Shown here: positions 1-11,737 of the stretch, in pieces
How the letters are laid out: every line of letters starts with the position of its first letter
How positions within the stretch are numbered: position 1 is the first letter of the stretch
NCBI GenBank assembly: GCA_037178675.1
Contig: JAYMGJ010000233.1
Location: 26,893-90,892, forward strand
Direction: 5' to 3'
DNA: 64,000 nucleotides
From: Scleroderma bovista
Lineage: Eukaryota > Basidiomycota > Agaricomycetes > Boletales > Sclerodermataceae
Made by a program: the position numbers and the translations under genes
The notes under the pieces: generated by a model
Seen by the model: only the letters and a program-made list of their open reading frames with translations
Database searches by the model: none
Told to the model about the DNA's origin: nothing

Positions 1-2119
1 AAAATGAAGTTGTCCCAGTGTTGCCGCACATCGCGCGTGGTGGATAACGCTTTATCACCTGCAATGACCTCGGCTAGAATCCGCTTGAAAGTAGGGTCAC
101 GATCAGCAAGATTACGTGCGATGGTGGTGAATATTTTTTCGTGGCGACGTTCAGCCTGTTGATCGCGGGTGAAGCAGAAACACGACCCAAGGGCTCCAAG
201 AGATTTGAACCAGCTGGCGATTGTATGGGCGATGGCTGACTTCCCTTTGCCTGCCTGGCCATAGAGCCACAACACCTGAGGAGTATCAGGCTCCGAATTA
301 CTGATCCAGTCTACAATGTCCCCCAGGATATCAACCCTCGTGCCTTCCAAACAGACCTTATCGGCGACAAATGTAGCATCCCCCACATAGGCGAGCTCGT
401 TAAGGGTGGCCGTTTGATCTGCATGGAAATTGCTTAGGACAAGTCGTAACCGTATGGAACCATCCTTACCCGTCTTTGAGAATAAATTCTCAATTTCATC
501 GACTCGATTTAGGACACGCTGGACATCTTGTTGTATGTCTTTGACACCAATGTGCACGTGCTCCACATCCTTGCGAATGTCACCGACGACGTCGCAAATG
601 TTCCCAACATTGGCTGAGATATTGTCAGCCTTGTCATCCAGCTCGTGAACGGTCGCCCAGGTATCCCGAGATATAAGGTCCCGACACTGCTGCGTCAAAA
701 CATCCAACGCGTTGCCATAGGTAGTAATCACAGTGTTGGTTTCATCCCCAACATGCTTCGCTGTTCTTACCCCTTCATGAAGAGACATCAGCCGAACATT
801 GAAACTGAAGTGTGAGTATGACATACAAAAGCTTTTGATTTTAGAATATTTCTGGATGAAGTTGACACATTTGGGCATCAGTTCGGAGATTTTCGACAGA
901 GGTTCCATTATCTTGGTGACCTTTTTGAGGGTACCACCTTCGATGAGGAAAGTATAGACATGGATGATTTTATCTAAGAGACCGCGGACCGACTGATCCA
1001 TCGTGTCTTGTTTAATGATAGTCTGTCCACATATTACATACAGTGCAATCTTGTATAGCTTTGGGACGTACCTGAGCAGCCCATGATAGTGCACATAAAG
1101 CTAGTTTCGCATATGGGTGGATCTAAGCGCAGTTAGTGATGTGTGCACCAAAGGAAAGAGGACGCACGTCGGAAATTGTCTGGACAACGGAGATGAAGAT
1201 TTTAATGGGTTGAAGGCATGAATTCACGTTATCGAATTGATCCACAACAGATTGGGATGTATTCACGCCATCGGACACCTTGTTCATGCTGCCTGGCATA
1301 TTTTTCATCTGCGATAGGTCTTTTTGCGCAACTTCGAGACCGCTGACTAAATTCCTTGCATCATCAGTAGGAGGAACCTGAGGGCGGATGAGACCCCTGT
1401 GAACCTGAACCCAATATTGATTCTACTCCTTACCTGGAAAGGATCAGGTGTAGAACCCTGCGCTTCAGAAACTTGTTGTGCAGGAGACGAAGCCGTGTTG
1501 GTGATAGTATTTGTGGCAAGATTGTCCTGTCATCGATGAAGCCAAATAAAATCGGTGCTTAATACTCGATGATATGCATGTTGGCTCACATTTTGAACCT
1601 CCGAGGGAGGCGCGATTGTCGATATCTCATTGTTGGCATTGACAACCTTAGTTTTGTATCACCACAGAGATCAGAACACGATGCAAGATAACATACGCCT
1701 TGACTCTGCGTGAGCGCAATGTCTGCTACGGATGTGCCGGGGATAGGCACCGTTGCCTGCGGACGGAATTGCGCAATCATAAGGTTGATTGTCTCGCACA
1801 AACCCATTAATGCGCCGATGCACTTACCAAATTGATTGTATCTGGGTTTTGCTCGACGAGAGTGTTCTTTGAGGGCTTGCGAGAGAGGCTGAACAACTGT
1901 ATTGCGGGGCAATTCAGTACAAGTACAGACACCTATGTAATACAACCGAAGTGCATACCTTGCGGCCAGCATCCAAAAGCCTGCCTGCACGAGAGGTGTT
2001 CCCAGAAGATCCCTGCTGTTTCGGTTAGTTTGAAGAGAGATGGAAGTGCGAATCCAAAGCACCAGATTCCGATTTTTTCCAAGCGAAGAGTGGTTCTTAT
2101 TGCTATTATGTTTTGGCAT
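1..2119 (-). CDS. NACHT (STAND/NLR-like) receptor, 5' part, cut by window edge
   Basis: N-terminal and first NACHT part of a fungal NLR-like receptor, a family of intracellular NTP-driven switches implicated in non-self recognition. I start it at the ATG at 2119, because the paralogue ending at 59232 starts at the equivalent place and early splice sites match. Exons can be followed through several ~50-nt introns. A short exon near 1072-1122 encodes IHPYAKLALCALSWAAQ, the conserved N-terminal motif of agaricomycete STAND proteins; a long exon runs from about 781 off the window. It contains the P-loop GQAGKGKSA near 245. Compared with the paralogue it has a 2-base and a 1-base deletion near 430-460 that together keep the frame, so about 15 residues read differently. 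The rest of NACHT and any repeat domain lie outside the window. Confidence 0.8.
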
Positions 2120-3169
2120 GATTTCAGTGGTATACCTTGAGCACGAATGTGTAGTTTCAAAGACGATGATGAGTGTGGACTGAGGGTGTGTGAGCCACAG
2201 CTTGCAAGACGGCTGTGCCACTGCCACACGATTCTCTTACCTTTGGCCAAATATGGAAATCCACGGCCACGCTCAACCCCTCACCCCATATGTGGTCATG
2301 AGGGAACTCGACAGTACATACCCGCCGAGCAGCGTTCCGCCACCATAATATCACCGCGTTGATTTCATCATGTTCATCCTTTACCGTGCTCACCGCACTC
2401 ATTTCAACACGCTCATCCTTGACCACACTCACCTCATTTATGATGGAAACTTCAACATGAATGAGGACAGTCCGGTTTCTGAGCTGTTCTTCGTTTGCAC
2501 GACGGACTCAGAGCCCCAGCACGGTGACGTCGAGTATACATTAACAAGGCCAACTAGCATAGTAACTGTAAATCCACTGATCAGAGTTTCCCTTTCTTTT
2601 CGATCCATTGCCTGCTTAATATAGGGAGAATGGACGGAGCCCCCATCACAGGGTGTAAATCATGGTGACGTTGAGGTACAGGCAGTCCCGGAAGGATGGT
2701 GCGACACTATATGTCGTCATGCTGTGTGGTTGTAAGTCAGATATAAAAATAGTATTTGGGTTGTGGACGGAACTATCGCCGTGCTATGGAAAACACTGTT
2801 TTCCACGAACTGTCCATTTTTTCCTGAATGAAAAGTTCAAAGCGGAACAATAGCAACTTTTGTAGCAGCCTCAAAGTGCTCGTTGTGGCTTGACAACGAA
2901 CATGCTCGAATGTCTGAGTACCTTATTGTCGTTTCCGGTAATAGAACTCAGAACAATCCGCGCCGAATCATTGTCATTGTCCTTCCTGTGAATCGCTGTG
3001 GTAAGTGCCACAGGAGTCTTGTATAGCGCTGGAAATGGTACATAAAGGAGAGATTAGGATACACAATCGTTCTGCATACCCAGTGATTATCCACAGCCCC
3101 ATCAAGTGCAGACCGTTGTCTTCGATATATTCACATCGATTCCACAACTCACCTCCAATTTGAATAACG
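2120..3169. other. Intergenic region between divergent genes
   Basis: This stretch separates the start of the left NACHT gene from the small gene at 3170 and should hold both promoters. Short open frames exist on both strands but none shows a recognisable domain or a consistent splice pattern. Similarity to sequence upstream of the paralogous NACHT gene (after 59232) extends only a few tens of bases beyond the ATG. Confidence 0.5.
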
Positions 3170-3693
3170 ATGATGGACTTTGGGTGCCCTTCACGTCCCC
3201 AGCTAATCCCGCGTGCAACGCAGTCGGTGAAGCTCCACCCCGTTGACCTCGATACGTGGAACGACCGGGTCTATGCAGATCCATTTTACACGGAAGCTGA
3301 GCCGGACGAGCTAGACGAGCCATGGCCATATCGATTTAAGGTGAGCGTTTATGTGTCCGTCACTGGATCTAACATAGACTGACGGAGTGGGCAGAGCGGC
3401 GACCAGGTGTGGGTGTGTACGACGGGAGGAAACTGGCATCGGGGTCGGGTTGTCGGTCAGCCAAAGCAGGGCCGAACAAGACAGGTGCGCTGCAATTCCA
3501 CACTTCATGCACTTGGACACTCACCATGAAACGGCGTGTGCATCAGGGTGAAGGTCTCTTCTGGCTTGTCGTGTTCAACAACAAGTTCCGTAAATATTTC
3601 GCCCCGCTGAACGGAGAAATCAAACCTGATACGCCGCACACGCGTAAGCTGTTGGACGAAGCAGGATGGTCGGAGAGCGACCGTTGGGAGTAA
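3170..3693 (+). CDS. Small conserved basidiomycete protein, three exons
   Basis: Three exons (3170-3340, 3395-3484, 3547-3693) with canonical GT-AG introns of 54 and 62 nt join in frame to give 135 residues ending in TAA. The middle exon encodes GDQVWVCTTGGNWHRGRV, which looks like a small Tudor/SH3-type beta barrel. The last exon carries KYFAPLNGEIKPDTPHTRKL and then an EAGW motif. I recall proteins of this pattern in many agaricomycetes, but no function is known to me. The gene is rich in CpG and intact, like other host genes here. It ends 137 bp before the CAND1 start on the same strand. An upstream exon cannot be excluded. Confidence 0.7.
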
Positions 3694-3830
3694 GCAAGGA
3701 AGTAATTGACCTGTTGTCGCTGGTCGACGGTAGTATTTTGATGGTAGTAATAGGAAGAGGACAAGCCAATTGTAGCACATCACAATCATTTTGTATTCAT
3801 ACGTGTTTTGACTTGCAACCACGAAGAAAA

Positions 3831-6800
3831 ATGACCAAAACATATATGATGAATGGTCTCATCGAAAAGGTGTGCCCCAGGACCGACGAGCATTCGTGTC
3901 TTACAGCGTCCATCGCAGATGCAGTCCCCTGATCAGGACTTCAGGTGCGTTATGGGCGCGTCTGCAGCATCGATGGCTAACCGTGCTCCTGAAGGTTCAT
4001 GGGACTAAACGACCTCATGAACGAAATCAAACAGGATCCAAACAGCTTCATTGGGGACGAATCAGTCGAGAACAAGGTTCTCCGACAAGTGCTCAAACTC
4101 GTCGAAGATAAGATATCCGAGGTCAAGAATCAGGCTGTCAAATGGTACGTATGCATACGAGTGGCACTGCACCACCATCGCCTGTATATGCTCAGTAAAA
4201 TTCATGTAGCCTCGGCCAACTTATCAAGATCATGCGCGAGAGCCAGATGGAGTTCGTCGTCGATTCGCTCATACACTTTCTTGTGGGCAAAGATGAGGAA
4301 TTAAGGGATATATCCGGTCTTGGTGAGTGGCCGTTGCATTAGGTGCAAGACTCGCTGTTCGAACAGTGCCAGCATTGAAAACAATCACATCCGAGTTGCC
4401 ACCGGAGGGCAGGATCGCCGGAAAAGCATGTGCGAAGCTCACGCCAAAACTCTTAAACCAGGTGTTGAACGTGAGCAGATTATGTCGCAGGAGTCATTGG
4501 GGATGTCTAAACAACTATCGACAGCCCGAAACACCACCAGATACTCTGATCGAGACGCTATCCACGCTATCCATCCTGATCACCCGTTTCCCAGCCCACT
4601 TCTCCGATCCTCTCACAAAGCCACAACCTCTCGCAGCCATCGCCCCACTCCTAACACATTCACGCCCAGCAGTGCGGAAACGTGCCATTCTAACTCTGTC
4701 ACAATTCTTTCCAGTGTCCCCTCCCGAGCTATGCAACCATCTTTTGCTCACAAACGTCCTCCCGAACCTCGAACCAAATGCCAGCTTGGAACAACAGCGT
4801 ACGACAGTCAACCTTGTCACCGCGATCCTGAGACAGTCCCCACAACAGCTGACAGCGTCGCTCAGCCAGATTATACCAGGGATTTTGAGGGCCATTCAGC
4901 GTGACGATGATGAACTGCGAGAAGGGTGTTTACAGGTCTGCATCAGAAAGACTGGATAGCGAATTATATGGCTCATGCCGCTTTCCAGGCTTTAGAAACA
5001 CTCCTACTGAGATCCTCGGCTGAAGCTACACCATTCGTGCCGTCCATCATACAGACTGGTATGCAGTACATCAAGTACGACCCGGTACGTTCCTTTCAAT
5101 GATGTTGCGATCCACGTATTGATCGCGCAAAGAATTACACCGGAGGGGACGATGATGATGAAATGGCAGAAGCCGACGAGGAGGAAGAGGATGAAGAACT
5201 CGACGATGAGTCAGTCGAGACTTTCCCTGATGCGTTCCGTCCACTGACATGTCTAAAGGTACTCTGACGACGAGGATACATCATACAAGATCCGCCGTGC
5301 TGCCACCAAACTCTTGGCATCCGTAATCGTCACTCGCCCCGAGCTCCTCGTATCCCTGTACAAGCAAGTCTCGCCAGTGCTCATATCCCGGTTCGGCGAC
5401 CGCGAGCAGACGGTGCGTCTGGAGGTCTGGGCGACATATGTAGCACTGCTCAACCAGACAAGCACATACGGAGGACTGCCTCAGGTTTCTTCGGATGGAG
5501 AGAACGTCATGCGTGGAAAGCGCAAGCGTGATAGCGAGGAGAGGATGGATGTTGAGGAGACCCCTTATACGCTTTTGAAATCCCAAATCCCCTCCCTGTC
5601 GAAAGCATTACTTGCCCAGCTCAGGCCGTCCAAGACCGCACCAACGACGCTGCAAGCCGGTTTCCAAGTCCTCCATGCTCTGCTATCCGTCCTCCCAGGA
5701 TCGTTGCCCTCTCAAGTATCACAGATTGTCATCAGAGTTAAAAGTGTCCTGTCGCAATCACCAACGACGTCCACGTCGACGCTCCATCTTTCCTGTCTGT
5801 CTTTCCTTGGTCTCTTCTTCTCGACACACGCACCTGTCGTGTTCGCACCGTCCTTACCCACCCTCACCCCGGTCCTCCTCAAATCTCTCGGCGAGCGCCA
5901 CCCACGCGTCGCAGCTGAATCTTTCCGTACTTTCTCTGCCCTGCTCAACGCGACCCGCCCGGTCAAAAATGGCGACTTCTCCGAACGCGTCTACGACCAG
6001 GCTCTCCAACGGCTCACCACGAACGACACCGACGCCGAAGTACGCACCTGCGCCGAGGACTGCATTGCCGATCTCTGGGTGTGCGCATCAGACGTGGTGA
6101 GGACCAAGGACGGGAGAGAATGGCAGGCTATATGTCGTGCAACGGGGAACACAGCCGGTGCTGTGCGCGTCGTCACCAAGGTAGCACGAGAAGTCGAGAT
6201 GAGCGATGCATGGGTGGGATCATGCGTCGAGTGGGTGATGGGGCTGTTGAAGAAGAGCGGAAGGGGAGGCAAAACAGAGCTTTTCACTGCGCTGGATACG
6301 CTGCTCAGACGGTACGTGCTTGCTTTGCTTTTTTTACCACCCCCCGGACCACATTTACCTATATATGCGTCAGATACCAGTCTGGCGTCCCTGCCGACCT
6401 CCCGCAGATGCTTGTTCTGCAGGTTAAGCCATACATCACCACGTCAGATATCTCAGTTCTCTCCCAGGCACTTTCCCTGCTCGCTGCCTTGCTCGATCTC
6501 GCCCCATCCACGACCTTCCCCGCCGTCGAGCGCGAGCTACTCACCGATATATACCCGATCGCGCATTCCCCGCTCGTGTCCGGCGCCGCACTCGACGCCC
6601 TTCTCGCCTTTTTCTCTGCACTTGTTCAGGCCGACCTACAGATCGCGACCCATGTCGTGCCGAACCTTGTTATCGCCGTCGAGAAAGGGCAGAGGACAGA
6701 TGCGAACGTGATGAATGTGGCCAAGTGCGTAGGAGAGGTGGTGAGGAGCCAGCAGGCTGTGGCAGCAGGCACGATTGCAGAGTATTCGAGGTACATTAAG

Positions 6801-7078
6801 GTGTGTTGTGGACGCGGTGTGTTAATGGCTGATGGCTGATTGATTTTCCTGCCCATAACAGAAATCGTCGAAGGCGCATGTGTCGACTGTGGTGCTGAGC
6901 TTGCTTATTCTGGGGGAGTTAGGGAGGTTCATGTAAGCCTGCTATGCATTATATGAGAGGTGCTGGACGCTCACGCAAAATAGCGACATGTCTCCTCAAC
7001 ATGATGTATTCAATAATGTAATCGAGCATTTTTCTGCAGGCGAAGAAGGGGTTAGGACCGCCGCGGCGTTCTCTGCTG
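3831..7078 (+). CDS. CAND1: CAND1/TIP120-like cullin exchange factor, 3'-truncated
   Basis: CAND1 is a HEAT-repeat protein that binds unneddylated cullin-RBX1 and exchanges SCF substrate receptors. The start MTKTYMMNGLIEK at 3831 is followed by exons encoding MQSPDQDFRFMGLNDLM, EIKQDPNSFIGDE, NQAVKCLGQLIKIM, ISGLALKTITSELPPE and an acidic YSDDEDTSYKIRR segment, all family hallmarks. I place twelve exons (3831-3869, 3919-3944, 3995-4144, 4210-4322, 4373-4470, 4525-4935, 4989-5084, 5133-5209, 5259-6311, 6374-6800, 6862-6932, 6984-7078), about 885 residues. Homologues have about 1,200-1,250, so roughly the last 350 are missing. The final exon ends ...TAAAFSAG at a possible GTATAC donor, and no matching downstream exon exists in the window. 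Read-through would add a basic tail ending at 7203. Probably non-functional or altered unless another copy exists. Confidence 0.88.
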
Positions 7079-7208
7079 GTATACAACTGTTTCGGAAATT
7101 CTTTTCCGAGTGGCGCAAACGCGCGCAAAGAAAAAAAAATCGAAAAAATCGGAAAAATCATCTTGGTGGATTCCAGTCCCTCACACTCGTTCTTTCTGCT
7201 TGATAGAA

Positions 7209-8865
7209 ATGTCTGACAACGGCTCCGACCCCTTGGATGGCGATTTCGACACCTTTACCAAATTTCCTCAAGAAGATGAGAGCGGCCATGCTGGCAGCCA
7301 GAGCTCAGAAGTTGAGTTCATTGATGATGACAGGCATGGCAAGCGTGACGAGCTTGATGAGCTTGATGAGTCAACAGATGAGGATATTCGTCAGATACAA
7401 GGTAAGGCTTGCATGTCCGAGGTTTCTCACTTGGCTGAAAATTTTCCCGGAAGATGTTATCACCGCCCAAGAGCCTAGCTTGAAGATTCGTATTCCCGCG
7501 AAGCTGAAAAGGGCACTCCCACCATCAGAGGTGATCTCCCCTCCCACTCGGAAGAATATTGCGAGACTGGGTCCCTCGGATGGTTGTGCGACGGAGTTCC
7601 CCCTTACGAAGAAGGCTCGCGGTCGCCCCAAGAAGGCCCAGGTACCTTCTGAAGTACCTTTGCTACCTTTGACAAGCTGTCCGCTGTTTGTCGAGGTTCA
7701 GGTTGACCCTGTAGTCACGAAAGGTCATGGTGGGACTATCAAATATCAGGAACAAGCTCCCTTCATCCTTGGTCCCTGCACGCTTTTGTTTTCGGCTTCG
7801 TGGGAGGACTTACTCTCACTCCTCGCCAAGCAGGTCTATGCCAAATCACCTGTGTGCTTGGTGGTTGACACAATGGTGTGGCGATTCTGTGCGAGTCGCA
7901 CAGCCAAGGTGGACTCATTGCCCCTCACGAGCAAGAAAGGCTTCGAGTACATGGTATCTCATTTGCAGGTATCGCCATTGAGGGCTTCTGGAAATCTGTT
8001 TATCAAGATGACAAAGCCAACAGATGGCCATGAAGGTCCTAAATGTGATACCAGTGGTGATGCTAATTCAGTTCATGTCTCTAGCCTTGGGCAGTGAAGC
8101 CCACCACCCATGAAGCTTTGAAGAGTGATGATAATCAGTCATCATCAAAATGTACTGTAAGTTCAAAACACATCATGAACAATGTCTACCTGAGCTCTTT
8201 TTAGGTCTCACTTGATGAGAAGCTGGCCTCAATTCTACAGAAACTCCAGGATACCTATCCAATAGGTCTTTGTGATTGTCATCCAAAGCTACGATGCTTT
8301 CATCATGGTCCAACTGATAGACATTATGAACTCACCTCTGCCTGTGAAAAAGTGTGGGTGCATGCAATTGTATGTCATTTATTGTTTGATGGATTGCTAC
8401 TGAGTCAAAGATATGTAGCTCAAGAAAGCCACAGACACTAGAGTCCCCCCTCTTAACTCAAAGTTTTCTGGGCCAGATCAGGTTATCAAGGTTTCTTTAG
8501 CCCCTCAGGTTTCTACTGGTTCACTTCCAGGAGTTCCAGGTCAGCATCAACCCATGTACATGATGCCTCCCTTTCCTATGCCAGCATCTCCATGGCCTGG
8601 ATATGGTATGTACCCAGCAGCTCCAATGACCCCTACCCCTGCACCTATCAATGATCACATTCCATCCTCACCAATCATGGAATCCTGCACTCTTGATGAG
8701 TTTTGCAACCAGACTGGCCTTGGAGATCATGAGCATGAAGGCTTGGAGAAATTGGGATACCAGGTAGGTGACAGGTTACAGGATGTTGAAAAAGAGGACA
8801 TCAAAGCTGCTGGATTTCATCCTTGTGAGTGGAACCGAGTTGTCCATGCTGAGAAGAAGTATTGA
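7209..8865 (+). CDS. AT-hook / SAM-like domain protein (copy A), transposon-associated
   Basis: Unnamed protein family. The ATG at 7209 starts an acidic exon to 7401. After a 52-nt intron comes a basic segment with the AT-hook-like core KKARGRPKKA, then a region resembling a PB1-type fold. Further introns at about 7969-8084, 8158-8205 and 8370-8417 keep the frame. A Met/Pro-rich linker near 8554 precedes a C-terminal SAM-like helical domain (CTLDEFCNQTGLGDHEHEG ... LEKLGYQVGDRLQDVE ... GFHPCEWNRVV). It faces the IS630/Tc1 transposase remnant at 9070-9440, and the same pair in the same arrangement recurs at 49171-51543. CpG content falls steeply from about 8400 onward. DNA binding is inferred only from the AT-hook. 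Confidence 0.65.
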
Positions 8866-9069
8866 GCCTTGGTGAAGGCAGGATGCCTCTGAGTACTGGT
8901 TGACAGATATTCTCTTTCTTATACCCCACTCTTGTCACTCATTTTGCTTACCATGTTACTCTGAGCCTTTAATGTTCTTTCTGCTTCTCACATACCCATT
9001 AACCCTTTTAAGTTTTGTTTACTCTACTTTCAGCAATGATATTTGTGGTATGTGGGAACTTGTGGATGA

Positions 9070-9440
9070 TCAAAGGAATCCTGAATCCTGATACCAGCCT
9101 CGAGTCTTCTCAGGGGTCACTGCTTCCATACAAATTGCAATAAGGTCATCTAGTGGTGTCTCACTGTTCTCCAATCTTTGGGAATTCCAGCGAAGGAATG
9201 CCTTGACTATGCAGATGGTCAGTAGTATATTTGTCCATGATGAAAATTTCTTCCTAACTCACCAACATTGAAACTCTCTTCAATGGGATTATAATCAGGG
9301 GAATAGGGGGGAAGAAACACAAGATGGCATCCTGTCACAAGAACAACTCAATATTTGATACAGAGGCCAGATGAGACATTAATTTCCTTACCAGCAGCTT
9401 CTACAACTTCACGCAAAGCCTCACTTTTCATCAGCAACTT
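9070..9440 (-). pseudogene. IS630/Tc1-type DDE transposase, C-terminal remnant (copy A)
   Basis: On the minus strand three exon pieces separated by two short introns give CHLVFLPPYSPDYNPIEESF and a tail containing ITPEK-like TPEKTRGWYQDSGF. This is the end of a DDE_3 (IS630/Tc1-mariner) catalytic core; the E of PDYNPIE is the third acidic residue. The stop is at 9070-9072, about 200 bp from the end of the convergent AT-hook/SAM gene. The N-terminal two thirds, including the first two catalytic aspartates, are replaced by the TCAGA satellite from about 9440. The intact-length relative is at 50481-51543. Confidence 0.75.
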
Positions 9441-9449
9441 GACAAAAGT

Positions 9450-10250
9450 TCTGGAGGTCTGAAAAAATCTGGGAAACTGAAAAAATCTGATATCAGAAAT
9501 TCTCAGAAAATTTCAGATCATCAGTTGGCCAGACACTCAGAAATGGGCTTTTCTGATATCAGACCAGCAGTTTCTCAGACTGTCAGATTGTCAGTTATTC
9601 TCAGACCATCAGGCTCCCAGACTGTCAGATTGTCAGACCACCAGTGATTCTCAGAACATCAGGGTCCCAGACTGCCAGACTGTCAGATATCAGCACATCA
9701 GCTGGTCAGGAATTATCAGACCACCAGTTATTCACAGACTGTCAGGGTCCCAGAAAGCCAGACTGTCAGGCTACCAGATGTCAGACTGTCAGACAATCAC
9801 ATATTCTCAGAACATCAGGGTCCCAGACTGCCAGACTGTCAGACAATCACATATTCTCAGAACATCAGGGTCCCAGACTGTTAGACTGTCAGGCTACCAG
9901 ATGTCAGACTATCAGACAACCACATATTTTCAGAACATCAGCACCCCAGACTGCCAGACTACCAGATGGTCAGATGTCAGACTGTCAGGCCACCAGCTAT
10001 TCTCAGAATGTCAGGGTCCCAGACTGTCAGACTGCCAGATGGTCAGGAATTATCAGGCTACCAGTTATTTTCAGACTTTCAGTAATGTCAAGTATTTTCA
10101 GCCTGCCAGACTGCCAGAGTGTCAGACATCAGCACATCAGGTTTGCAGATTGTCAGACAACCAGATATTTTCAGGTTACCAGCCATTCTCAGACTACCAG
10201 ACTATCATATTTCCAGGCTATCAGATTATCAGACCATTTGACCCTCAGCC
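9450..10250. repeat. TCAGA-rich satellite (about 800 bp)
   Basis: Dense degenerate repeat built from pieces such as CAGACTGTCAGA, CAGGCTACCAGA and TTCTCAGAACATCAGGGTCC, with larger units repeated head to tail between 9640 and 10060. Two overlapping plus-strand frames stay open across it only because of the repeat. Related sequence in opposite orientation lies at about 36590-36965, and both share CAGAACTTTTGTCAAGTTGC at one edge. Confidence 0.85.
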
Positions 10251-10323
10251 TAGATCACAGCTAGACTCAAATTAAAATAGCACCATCAAAAGTCCAAATT
10301 GCAAAGTAGAAACAAGAAACAAA

Positions 10324-11094
10324 TTACTCAGAATCTGGTTCAAAACATTTAGCCCTTCCAGATGGGTGCCTCAACCTAGCTGCCACAGCATCCAAAGTGG
10401 GTTTGGCATGGTAAGCCCCCACATACTTCTGAGCTCCTAACAAAATCTTCTTCCACTGCTTATGTGTAAGGCAATCCACAGACTCCATCACTTCATTAGT
10501 AGCATATCCCCAATTATTTTGACTGAACCTTTGCTGGGACTTGGGCAAGGGGACATATTGTCCTGTTGACCAAGCTTGAAAAGCTCTCTCAACCTGATAT
10601 AAATCAGCTGAAAATGGGAGAATGGAAGGAAAATAAAAACTTACTGCAACTGTAGCCAATGCCAATGCACCATGAGGGAAACACTCTGGACGCTCTCTTG
10701 CACTTTCATTAATAACACGAGTGGACTCAAGATAAAATGCAAATGTGTCAAGGATGCATTCATGCTGAAATGCACCCTTCGGCACCTGAAACATAGTTAA
10801 TCTACTAATACTCAACAGTTCTATCACTTACAGGTTCACCCAAGTCTCCCGCAGACAGAGTTGCCCACATATATGGCAATAAGGTAGGAACAACATTCAG
10901 TTTTCGACCATGGGAATCAACACTTTCAATAACTTCAGGTACAGCCCATTTCACATAGTCTGCTCGGTCCTCAGGAGAACCAAGCTCCTGATATCGATTG
11001 AAGAAAGCCTCAACTGCCTGAAGGGCACATGCAGCAAGCTCACTACGCCAATCATAGGTATGTTGTTTTATCTCCAAGCATGTAAGTAAAAGCT
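10324..11094 (-). pseudogene. DUF6532-like protein, C-terminal half (split gene)
   Basis: Exons read IKQHTYDWRSELAACALQ ... YVKWAVPEV, then VPKGAFQHECILDTFAFYLE, ALALATVAV joined across a ~50-nt intron to ERAFQAW, and TNEVMESVDCL, ending in FEPDSE and a stop at 10324. The pattern fits the C-terminal part of DUF6532, a fungal domain of unknown function. The first exon begins at 11071 after an AG acceptor, with no start codon. The N-terminal half lies 18.8 kb away at 29925-30885 on the same strand, and the interval is an insertion with a 7-bp target duplication. Removing it would restore a normal intron of about 45 nt. Confidence 0.75.
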
Positions 11095-11101
11095 ATAGAG
11101 T

Positions 11102-11318
11102 CACTTCAGGAACCACTTTTGATGAGCATTTAGCCTGAATAGTTTAGTATCGCAATTCAGCCAAATAGCCTATAAAACCATGGTCATCCCAGGGAAGGTC
11201 TGCTTCCCTCCTGGGATGGGCCATTGTTTTTATAATCCCATCCCAGGGCTGGTCCATGCCATATGGGATGGCCCATGCTTGCTTGTGGTGTCAGGGGTCC
11301 TCATACAGTTTTTTTTTC
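11102..11318 (+). repeat. Left terminal inverted repeat of the 18.8-kb element
   Basis: Matches the reverse complement of 29690-29902 with about five differences by eye. It includes its own small palindromic segment around CCATGGTCATCCCAGG and CCTCCTGGGATGGGCC. Confidence 0.85.
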
Positions 11319-11328
11319 ATTCCTGCTT

Positions 11329-11737
11329 AGTGTTTTAAAGTCCAGTCCGGTCTGGTCTATTGCCTCTTTCTCTTTTTGGAGGCAACCAGACTATGACTAG
11401 TTATTTCAGATCTTGCTTGGACCACAACTGAACCAATAGCAACTGGTTGCATGTGGTTGCATAGGGCAGTTGCAACCAGTTTCTTGCACAAATGAAGTAC
11501 TCTCTTGATTTGTGCACAAAAGGGGATCTAAAATCAATTTTAAGCATGCAAAACAGGGGTCCTTGGTCTTTGTTTTTTACTAGATTTATGTATTATGTGT
11601 ACTAGTTAGTCACCAACCAATAGCCCTCAACTAGTCTCAACAAAGACTGGCTGTGACTGGTTTGCAACAGATTTCTGGTACCAGTCCAATTCAGTTGCCA
11701 GGCTTTTTGCAGTCCTAGGACCAGACTTTTAAACACT
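11329..11737. mobile_element. MITE, 409 bp, with 10-bp target duplication
   Basis: Starts AGTGTTTTAAAGTCC and ends GACTTTTAAACACT, an imperfect terminal inverted repeat. It is flanked by the direct repeat ATTCCTGCTT (11319-11328 and 11738-11747). It interrupts homology between the two ends of the 18.8-kb element, which proves it is a later insertion. A 9-11-bp duplication would suit Mutator-like mobilisation. No coding capacity seen. Confidence 0.8.

Noticed and set aside
9644..10275. Overlapping 206- and 165-codon frames
   Set aside because: Both are produced by the TCAGA satellite and consist of repeated QTARLSD / DCQTVR-like strings.
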